Origin: Taxillus chinensis
Lineage: Eukaryota > Streptophyta > Magnoliopsida > Santalales > Loranthaceae
Reading direction: 5' to 3'
Length of the DNA stretch: 64,000 bases
Assembly (NCBI GenBank): GCA_023512835.1
Contig: CM042084.1
Location: 55,730,793 to 55,794,792, forward strand
Part shown: positions 55,851 through 64,000 of the stretch, one piece after another
Layout of the letters: every line of letters starts with the position of its first letter
How positions within the stretch are numbered: position 1 is the stretch's first letter
Made by a program: the position numbers and the translations under genes
Notes under the pieces: model-generated
The model's database searches: none
Seen by the model: only the letters and a program-made list of their open reading frames with translations
What the model was told of the DNA's origin: nothing

Positions 55851-56366
55851 GTTGAAAACCAGTTTCCTGCTGTGGACGTTATTCTATCCTACATCTATGG
55901 TACAGCAGAAAACAGCCGACCATGGACCTCTCTGTCCATCATTTTCATCCCTTTCCGGGTCGACTCCACACATTTCATGCTGACTATTTTTCTGATCAAA
56001 GAGAAGAAAATCTTGCTTCTAGATTCTCATCAGGTTGTTGACCGCCAGATTAGAAAGAATCAGATGTGGAGTCTCGTTCGAACCTTGTCTAATGCAATCA
56101 GACAGAGTTCTCTCTATGAAGACTTGGATTTACCGCCTCTTGGTCAGGATGAAGTACTTATGGGGACGATCCGGAACAAGAAGAATGTGCCCCAGCAACC
56201 CGATGAAAACAGTTGTGGAGCCTTTGTCTGCTACTTCCTGAAATCTGTTATCTCCTTTGATGATAACTGGAAAAATATCATCGAGTTCACCAAGAAGCAG
56301 ACAGTGGCACTACGAGAGCATGCAGCAAGGATGATCTTCAAATATAGTAAGCCGTATGTATCATAA
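55851..56366 (+). pseudogene. Ulp1-like (C48) cysteine protease domain at the C-terminus of the Sirevirus env-position gene
   Basis: Open and in the same frame as the preceding segment, separated only by TAG at 55848. The fold matches the Ulp1/SENP catalytic domain: WTSLSIIFIPFRVDSTHFML, then ILLLDSH, a helical stretch, and QQPDENSCGAFVCYFLKS. Catalytic residues: His at 55971-55973, Asp at 56022-56024 (17 residues on), Gln at 56196-56198 and Cys at 56214-56216 (6 residues on). These spacings equal those of yeast Ulp1 (His514, Asp531, Gln574, Cys580). Such proteases remove SUMO or related modifiers. The stop is TAA at 56364-56366, 128 bp before the polypurine tract. Substrate unknown; His is followed by Phe where Trp is usual. 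Confidence 0.88.
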
Positions 56367-56493
56367 TTTATATTTGTACTAAGGCTTAATGTATTCCTGC
56401 TGCAACTTAGTGGAATTGTTCTCTTTAATCCCTATCTCTGTGTTATTTCTTGCTGCCTTACCGGATCAGATTACAAAGGGTTTGGCATATCCA

Positions 56494-56506
56494 TATTGGG
56501 GGAGAT
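56494..56506 (+). promoter_or_regulatory. Polypurine tract of copia-2
   Basis: ATTGGGGGAGATT directly precedes the 3' LTR start TGTTGGATC at 56507. It is the expected plus-strand primer and the best match of the several purine runs in the element's 3' third. Confidence 0.88.
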
Positions 56507-57688
56507 TGTTGGATCAAACCTAGAATTTGGATAATGCGGAACAAACCCTATGTAATTTGACTCGAGATGTTTCATGTTTACTATTAAGTCTGTGTAGATG
56601 AGTTAACTCTAATCCGGACCTACTCGTGTGAGAACAAAGCTAAGGATAGGATATATAATCCTGATCCGGATCATCATGAGTATCGTCATTCACTTGGTAC
56701 ATAACCGAGTCTTCATCTGGAGTAAGGACTTTTCGTGCGGACTAAACACTTGACAAAATGGCTTGAGGAACCCGTGTCTAACTCTCAACTTGACTAAGTC
56801 AATTGATACGGAATAAGATTACAAGTCTATCACTCGCACGGAATAAGAGAGACTTGTTGCGGAGAGAGAATCGAAATTGTCACTCCACTGGACTAAAGAA
56901 AAAGAAGACACGGACTAAGAAATCCGAATCTCAATCGAACGGAGTAAGGACAATTGTTGCGGAGTAAGGACAACAAATGCGTAATAAGGAATCCGACCCA
57001 TCACTCATGTGGAGTAAGGATTCACTGATACGGAGTAAGCATTCAGTACCTACTTTATGCGGAGTAAGGAAGCGCTGATGCGGAATAAGCTCTCCGAGCC
57101 TATACTTGATGCGGAGTAAGAGGCGCTGACACGGAACAAGGATTCCATGACTTCATTCATACGAAGTAAGCAACCACTGACACGGAGTAAGGATCCGAGC
57201 TTCGCTGATACGGAGTAAGGAACCTTATGACTGACTAAGAAGACGCTGCTTCATCATTTCTAAGCCGCTTTTATTGCAATCAGTTCGCTTCGTCCCGTTG
57301 TAAAACAAACCCGTTGAAAACCTAAATTCTTACACGTGGATCATGCGGAGATGTGGACGCGATCTCAAATGCAATTGGAATCAAGCAAGAATTCACCACA
57401 ACTTATGCTTCCAATATTTCGAGCTCCACATCCAGAGCAGTTAAAGATTCAGCATTTTCCGATGAAGAACTTCAATGCTTCACACTGCTCGGAAAATGCA
57501 GTTCCAAGATAGATTCCTAGCATGTCTATATATACCTGAAGCAATGTAAAATATATATACGCGCACGCTTACTAATACTAAAATACTCACAAGCGTGTAT
57601 TGTGTGAAATAGCTTATACAGAGATTTACAGCCAAGTGTGTGTAACCATAATAGAGTGTTGTGTTGTAATCAGCTAAAGCGCTGTTTT
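56507..57688 (+). repeat. 3' LTR of copia-2, interrupted by family B
   Basis: Matches the 5' LTR from TGTTGGATCAAAC to the segment cagctaaagcgctgtttt, then breaks at 57688 where a new TGTCACGCCCGG sequence begins. About 150-180 bp of LTR are missing from view. The GGAGTAAGG array is at about 56725-57215. The TATA-like stretch is near 57525. Confidence 0.92.
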
Positions 57689-59135
57689 TGTCACGCCCGG
57701 ATTTTCAACCCGAGATACGAACCAAAGGAATGGCCCTACCATGCAAAAGTACACCCTCAGCACCTAGAGAATTATTTTCCAGTTGTGGGTAAAAAGCCCG
57801 ATCAAGGCCTGCCAAATCTCACTTACTTACCTTTTTTTTCTAATTGGATGCACCGGACACGACCCTTAAAACCCACTCATAGCCGATAGTTCAGGTCTGG
57901 AACACCGCACATTTCGTACATGCGCAAACTGGTTTCACAACATATCCTTCTTTACCCTACTTGGTGTTTTCGACACACCGTAAGCATGACACATGGCTAC
58001 TGCTTGGCCAACGGAGAACCCAGGACACCTATATAATCACCAACAAGAGCTTGCAATGATCACTCCATCCAACAAGTCAACACCTCAAGGACCCAAGGGC
58101 TCAAGGGGTGAGCTATACTAACTGCGATGTCCTCCTTCAGCCCTAACGCTTGGAAAGGTAACCATAGGAATACCCTTCCCAAGTAGTACTCCAACACGTA
58201 CATCTATTTACATGAGAACATATTTCTATTACTCAAGGTTGCCAAAGTGGGGCATACAATAACCCACAAGCTATCCTTTCACGCCTCAAGCTCAACTAGC
58301 TAGCCAATCTAAATATAAATATTCATTTTACCCTTTTTTTTTTACAACAGGTCACCAAGCACTTCTATTCGAAATGCCAACTTAAACAATCTCCTAAGCT
58401 TCACCTAACAGAAAACTGTGGCTCAAGAGCCCTACCAACGAGAATACCCCTCTATTACAAGTGTCTTAATTTAATTGCTAGAAACTCAACAATTAAAGGT
58501 CCACCCATCCTCACCTAAGTTAGTACGGGACTCAACTAATCACTATCTTCTGGAGATCTCCTACTTTTTCACAAATGCAACACCAATACTGCTTCCTGCT
58601 ATATGCTTTTCCAATGTCCCGGTTGTCCACAGCAAGAACAACCTTTTAAGCAACTGGTCTCAAACTGATTTGTTGGGGGCTGACCCCCGTCTCGAAACTT
58701 GTGGCCATCCTCTGTTTGCCCCTCTCTGCCCCTTGAATCCTTTCTGCTAATCAGGACAACAATGCTTCAGTTGATCTTCATCCAAGTTTTCCCAAATGGT
58801 GCGGGTTGACAACTCTTGGCGTGCCTCGAGCCTGCAGCTCCCCCCACTCGCCCAGCCTGGGTGGCGGACTCCTGTCGCACGGGTCGTAGTTTCTCAAAGG
58901 TTGGGTACACGAGGAGATAGCGCTCTAGGTTAACACTCAATGCTCTCATTACCATTACTAACTAGACGTTTGGAGCTATAACTAATCTCAAAACGCACAT
59001 TATCACCACACAGATTCGCAGATTCACATTTCACAAACTATGCAAGTTCACACCTTCACATTGCACATATCATTTATACTCAAGTGAATGTTTTGAACAC
59101 CTCATTACTTATTCCACACAATACCATACAAAGGC
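57689..59135. other. Family B noncoding retroelement sequence, right copy
   Basis: Begins TGTCACGCCCGGATTTTCAA, an LTR-type end in minus orientation, inserted in the copia-2 3' LTR. From about 57797 it matches 12464-14483 in the same orientation with gaps. About 57717-57750 resembles the chromodomain-coding sequence at 61257-61290 (complement of the RGKAIPLV-coding stretch). It is cut at 59136 by A'' (flank AAGGC at 59131-59135). No gene. It may be an LTR or a non-autonomous gypsy derivative. Confidence 0.5.
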
Positions 59136-60827
59136 TGTCACGCCCCGGATTTCCAACCCGAGGAAACCGGTACGTGACTTCCCTTTTACCCACAATGAGG
59201 GCAAAGGGGTAAGGATACAAATCAAGAATTTAACATTTTAAAACTTTCACAACACATTCAAGAAAAATAAGGTCCATCAAAGATGTCCACAAACCAATAA
59301 CAAAGTCAGTCTTTATTACAAAGTCCTCTTTTTAATCCATCCCCATTGGGGTTACATCGATTCCCATAAAAATAACATAAACAAGTAAAGTAAATAAGGT
59401 CTTCCACCTTGTGTATCCACCTAACGCCTGTAAGTCCCTGGAAGAAAAGCAAACACAGTAGGAGGGGTGAGCAACCACGGCAAGTAGGGATCATGTCTCC
59501 CCAACCCATCCCATGTTCCTAGCATCTACATGCCATGTGTACAAGTGCGGTGTTGTGTTACAATAATTTCAACAAACATAATAACAACCACATCAACAAT
59601 TTACAATCCTCCACCGCCACACAAGCTAACACGTTAACCACAAGTGATTTAACCGCCTCTTTAGGCCAAGTGATTTAACCGCCTCTTCAGGCCAAGTGAT
59701 TTAACCGCCTCTTCAGGCCAAGTACCACGATCAAGCACACAACACACATGGTCACTCAAGCATACAACTAAACACTTGGTGAGCACCCGTTCACAAGCGC
59801 ATAAACCCATTCAGGCCATAGAGCAAACATCCAGGATACATACATACACTAAACCACAAGTCCAGTCCACCGACATATTACCAAACACTTAAGTGGGCAT
59901 ATACACACCTAAGTTCACACAGGCATTTCATCAAACATATAGTAGGCATGTCGTACAGGCATTTTATCAAACACGTTTCATGCATCACACAAACACCGAA
60001 ACACCAAAATCGCCATTGAAGGCCAACATTCATATAGGAGGTCACACCTATATGAATTTACATATAAATAATATAATATTCTGCCCTAGGACCCTAGGAC
60101 AGAGGAGGATTTAGGAAGAACAAAATCCCTACCTCAAGTAAAACGCAACAACACGGCAAAGTCCCGATCCCACGTCGAACGCCGTCCACCCACGAGTCAC
60201 CGACCACCCACGCAAGACGCCCGGCAAGCAACCAGGAGCTCTCCTTCCTTCCTCTCTCTCTCTCTGCGCGACGGTGGTGGAGCAACAAACCCTAACCCTA
60301 AAACAGAGGGCTTCTCCTCCTTATATAGACAACACAACATCAAAACGACGTAGTTTTGATTAAGTGAATCCCAGCATCAAAACGACGTAGTTTTGATCAC
60401 ACAAGTTAGCACCTTTCCGCACCCATATAGGCCAAAATACTCGGAATTTCAACATGGTCCTTTGGAGAAAGTTCCTTAGAATGTCAAAACCAAGGGAACC
60501 ATGCAAAAATAAGCTTGCACGCCAATTTGCACGTGAATTCCCCAATTCACGTGCACCTCCATATGGACTCCAAATGCTCTCAAACTTCACCCCTAGCCTC
60601 CTTGCATCATTTAGAAGACAATTACACTTGCACGTGAATTGGACCCATATCATGTGCACCTCACATACATGTCCATTTGGCCTGAAACTTCGTGGTAGAT
60701 AGAGGACACCATTCTAAGCATCTTTCCTTTTGCACGTGAATTCATTGGAGTCCATTTACTAGGTCAAAATCTAGAAAAACTCTACTCAGGAGGCAAAACC
60801 GACTAACTCAAGGTACGGGTCCTTACA
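59136..60827 (-). repeat. 3' LTR of A'' chromovirus
   Basis: 1692 bp, TGTCACGCCCCGG ... GGGTCCTTACA, in minus orientation beside the polypurine tract and pol of the same element. It carries a three-unit 'gatttaaccgcctcttcaggcca' repeat (59645-59720), a short CT run (60251-60266), a TATA complement (about 60322-60329) and the paired palindromes (60340-60361, 60376-60397). The sequence start is closest to gypsy-1 (TGTAAGGACCC on the element strand). Confidence 0.92.
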
Positions 60828-61079
60828 TCCTCTCCCCCTTAAGACTTTTCGTCCTCGAAAAGAAATGACATAAGAGGAAAACAAACACAAGCTACCCATT
60901 TGCCACACGGCGAGCCACAACACCCAAATGGGTCATACACCACACAAAGACAACAAAGACATAACAAGTACCACCATAATGCATAACCACAATAATGCAT
61001 ATAACACATGTCCGCATGTTACGAATACACATCTCAAAACACATCACAAATAAGAACACATGTCTTTAAAAGATAGTAC
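60828..61079 (-). other. A'' polypurine tract and 3' UTR
   Basis: The complement of 60828-60843 is AAGGGGGAGAGGA, followed on the element strand by the LTR start TGTAAGG. The remaining roughly 230 bp is AT-rich UTR with no coding signal. Confidence 0.8.
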
Positions 61080-62405
61080 AAATACACCAAATCGTACACA
61101 ACTAATACAAGAAAACACAAAACACATCACACCCTTGGCCAACGACCACCTCCCACGCTTAAGATTGTTCGTCCTCGAACAAGTCGGGTCTCGCTCACGC
61201 ATCACGGACTCACGTTCCCATGTCTCCTCCTCAATGCCACGGTGCTGCCACAGCACGCGAACCAAAGGAATAGCACGACCACGCAAAAGCTTCTCTTGCC
61301 GATCTAGGATACGGATAGGGGCCTCAATGACGGACATGTCATCCTCAATGTCCAACGTCCCCCAATCAATCACATGAGTGGGGTCAGGGTGATACTTCCG
61401 CAATCGGGACACGTGAAACACGTTGTGCACTCGACTCGGCCCGCGGTGGTAACGCTAACCGGTAGGCCACAGGCCCTACACGATCCCAGAATCTCAAAAG
61501 GACCAATAAACCGCGGAGATAGCTTGGAACCTCGCCCAAACCGTCGATGTCCACGACGTGGAGAGACACGAAGGAACACATGATCACCAACAGAAAACTC
61601 CAAAGGTCGCCGTCGCTGATCCGTATAAGATTTCTGCCGACTCGAGCCGACAACAAACGCCGACGAATCAACTTGACCTTCTCGGTAGCCTCTTGAACCA
61701 ACCGTGGCCCCAAGAGAGCTGTCTCCCCCACCTCGGTCCAACACAAAGGGGATCGACACGGCCGTCCATACAACGCCTCAAAAGGAGCCATCCCAATGGA
61801 TGCTCGATAAGCGTTGTTGTAGGCAAACTCCACCAAAGGAAGGTGAGTTGCCCACGAACCCCCAAAATCGAGCACACAAGCCCTCAACATGTCCTCCATG
61901 GTCTAATTCGTCCGCTCGGTCGACCGTCAATCTCAGGGTGAAAGGCTGTACTCAAGTGAAGCTTGGTCCCCATAGCCTCCTTGCAAACCGGCCCAAAAAT
62001 GGGAAGTGAACCTCGAATCCCGGTCCGAGACAACCGATGAGGGTACGCCATGCGGTCTCACAATCTCGTTCATGTACAGTGACTCAAGGTCCCAATAGAG
62101 TCCCGCTCGCGAACAGCCAGGAAATGGGCCGACTTTGTGAGTCGATCCACAATCACCCAAATCATATCCTTCCTCCCGGTGGTGGGTGGAAGACCGATCC
62201 CAAAATCCATCGCGATATGGTCCCACTTCCACTCTGCTATGGGCAAGGGCCGTAACATGCCCGCCGGCCGCGATGCTCGGCCTTCACCTGCCGACACGTG
62301 AGGCACCGCGAAACAAAGGCAGCTACATCGCATTTCATCCCAGGCCACCAAAAATGCCCCCGAAGCGCATGGTACATCTTCGTACCCCCTGGATGCACAA
62401 ACCAA
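61080..62405 (-). pseudogene. A'' chromovirus integrase core and chromodomain
   Basis: Integrase on the minus strand: CLTCRQ-type zinc region (about 62280-62340), [26 protein letters not shown], then in another frame VVSDRDSRFTSHFW (about 62040), and [27 protein letters not shown] with [15 protein letters not shown] (61690-61880). The C-terminal region is LSPRFIGPFEILG and the chromodomain is RKYHPDPTHVIDWGTLDI, APIRILDRQEKLLRGRAIPL, VLWQHRGIEEETWERE (61140-61400). At least three frameshifts. Chromodomains bind modified histone tails and mark this as a chromovirus. Confidence 0.92.
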
Positions 62406-63100
62406 CTCTAGATTGGTGAAACTCCCTCATCACCTCATCCCCGAGGGAAGAAGCTACTACCAACCGCCCCTGAAACAACAACTCATGCTCAGGACCCTCC
62501 GTCCGGTCCCCCGGATAGCTCCCCGGCTTCAATACGGGCACGGAGAACCTCGCACTCAATGTCACCCAGCTGTTCCTCCTGGACGCGCTGGTACAACTCT
62601 GCACTACCACCAAAGGACTCGGGACCGTCCCACCATCACGAACAACAAGCCGCAGCCGCAACGTCGCCAACCGCTCCATCGGCTTCCACTTTCTCACGGC
62701 CACCTCAGCTTTCCCTTTTCTCGCTCAATGCATCGCCACAACATTACCCTTGCCCGGGGTATAGGCAAGAGTAAAATCAAAGGTCTGCAGATACTCCACC
62801 CATCTCCTTTGCCTCAAATTCAAGTCCTTTCGAGTAAAGATGTAACGAAGGCTCTTGTGATCCGAGAACACCATAAACTTTTCCCCCCAAGAGGTAGTGC
62901 TGCCAACTCTTCAGGGCGAAGATAACGACCGCTAACTCAAGGTCATGAGTAGGATAATTCTGCTCATGAGGCTTCACTGCCTTGACCCATAAGCTACCAC
63001 ACCGTGCTCCCGCATAAGCACACACCCCAAACCAACCCTGGACGCATCACAAGACACCTCATACGGAATATCCTCCCTAGTCAACGCCGTCATAGGAGCC
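62406..63100 (-). pseudogene. A'' chromovirus RNase H and RH-IN linker
   Basis: Minus strand: the RNase H block begins [17 protein letters not shown] (about 63010-63065), continues in a shifted frame as [28 protein letters not shown] sequence (about 62900-62990) and [11 protein letters not shown], then an Arg/Val-rich stretch and GRLVVASSLGDEVMREFHQS (about 62415-62475), the segment before the integrase zinc finger. Several frameshifts. Confidence 0.85.
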
Positions 63101-64000
63101 GCCAAACGGGAGAACCCCTCTACAAAACGACGATAGTACCCCGCCAAACCAAGAAAACTACGGATCTCAAAAATGTTGGTTGGCCTCGCCCACGATGCCA
63201 CGGCCTCAATCTTGGCCGGGTCCACCCTAATTCCCTCAGTGACACCACATGGCCAAGAAAGTGAACCTCCTGCAGCCAAAACTCACACTTGCTAAACTTA
63301 GCAACAAGTCGCTGGTCCCTCAAGGTTTGCAACACTGTTGCCAAGTGCTCCACATGCTCCTTCTCGGTCTTGGAATACACCAAGATATCATCGATAAACA
63401 CCACCACGAACGAGTCTAAGTATGGGGCAAAGACTTGGTTCATCAAATGCATGAACACTGCTGGCGCATTAGTGAGCCCGAAAGGCATCACTACCCACTC
63501 ATAATGCCCATACCGCACCGAAAAGCCGTCTTAGGGATGTCCTCCTCCCTAACCCCGAGCTGGTGATACCCCGATCGTAAATCTATTTTGGAAAACCACT
63601 GGGCCCCACTCAATTGGTCAAACAGGTCATCTATCCGAGGCAACGGGTACTTGTTCTTCACCGTCACCGAATTCGACTTCCTGTAGTCGATGCGAGACGA
63701 AGCGTGCCATCGCCTTCTTAGCAAAGAGCACCGGGGCACCCCAAGGTGAGGTACTTGGTCCGATATACCCTTGGTCCCCCAACTCCTCGATTTGCCTCCG
63801 AAGCTCCCTCAACTCACTGGCCCCATACGATACGCTACTTGGGAAATCGGACCCGTCCCCGGCACCAACTCAATGGTGAACTCCACACTCCTCTTAGGTG
63901 GCAAACTCCTCAACTACTCAGGAAAAACATCCTGAAATTGGCCCACAACAGCGGGCCACACCCTCCTTTCCACCTTACCCTCCTCGGCAAAGGTCAGGGC
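63101..64000 (-). pseudogene. A'' chromovirus reverse transcriptase (N-terminus outside window)
   Basis: Minus strand: the segment before RT ([34 protein letters not shown]), [49 protein letters not shown], then in another frame [20 protein letters not shown] and the catalytic FIDDILVYS (about 63385-63410). It ends with [17 protein letters not shown] and, after a further shift, [17 protein letters not shown]. The catalytic FIDD box is intact, but frameshifts near 63520, 63240 and 63680 inactivate it. Protease and gag lie beyond 64000. Confidence 0.93.

Larger units (their letters stand above)
45772..57688 (+). mobile_element. copia-2: Sirevirus-type Ty1/copia retrotransposon
   Basis: Order: 5' LTR, iMet primer site, gag, PR-IN, RT-RH, spacer, env-position gene with Ulp1-like domain, polypurine tract, 3' LTR. 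The 3' LTR stops at 57688, where family B begins, so its last 150-180 bp lie beyond the nested insertion. Left flank GCTTT (45767-45771). It is the inverted counterpart of copia-1 and supplies the 3' half that copia-1 lacks. Coding frames have several nonsense codons and a few frameshifts. Confidence 0.93.

Overview
This window is plant nuclear DNA, almost certainly from a eudicot and from repeat-rich heterochromatin. Nothing in it looks like a host gene, rRNA or tRNA. Essentially all 64 kb is nested LTR retrotransposons, most visibly decayed. Plant origin rests on the lineages present: a Tat/Ogre Ty3-gypsy element (extra ORF1, Arg-tRNA-like primer site, second archaeal-type RNase H), chromodomain Ty3-gypsy elements with iMet primer sites, and Sirevirus-type Ty1-copia elements. 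The species cannot be named.

Layout, left to right. 1-3440: 3' part (integrase, chromodomain, 3' LTR) of a plus-strand chromovirus (gypsy-1). It sits inside 3441-12463, a minus-strand Sirevirus (copia-1). 12464-14483: noncoding retroelement sequence (family B). 14484-34185: one structurally complete Ogre/Tat element with both LTRs and a 4/5-matching target-site duplication; a solo chromovirus LTR (27693-29612, perfect TSD GCGTG) is nested in its 3' UTR. 34186-39316: 5' UTR, primer site and 5' LTR of a minus-strand chromovirus (A'), whose LTR is split by an Ogre-type solo LTR (35579-38580). 39317-45771: an old minus-strand gypsy gag gene broken by LTR C (plus), solo LTR D (minus, TSD ACATC) and solo LTR E inside D (TSD AAGGT). 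45772-57688: plus-strand Sirevirus (copia-2) with gag, pol and a 3' env-position gene whose C-terminus is a Ulp1-like (C48) cysteine protease; its 3' LTR is cut by a second family-B segment (57689-59135). That segment carries a further minus-strand chromovirus (A'', 59136 to beyond the window end).

Relative age by nesting: gypsy gag fragment first; then LTR C, solo LTR D and copia-2; then A' in C, E in D, and B in copia-2; then Ogre and copia-1 in the A'/B sequence, the Ogre solo LTR in the A' LTR, and A'' in B; finally solo LTR A in Ogre and gypsy-1 in copia-1. Most coding frames are inactivated, largely by CAG>TAG, CAA>TAA and CGA>TGA changes, the signature expected from deamination of methylated cytosines. 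The most interesting items are the Sirevirus env-like/Ulp1 gene with an intact His/Asp/Gln/Cys active site, the tandemly duplicated ORF1 in Ogre with splice-acceptor-like sites before its reading frames, a roughly 40-copy 31-bp hairpin-forming array in the Ogre 3' UTR, a UAA shared by both Sirevirus copies at the gag-pol boundary, and regulatory-looking repeat arrays in the LTRs.
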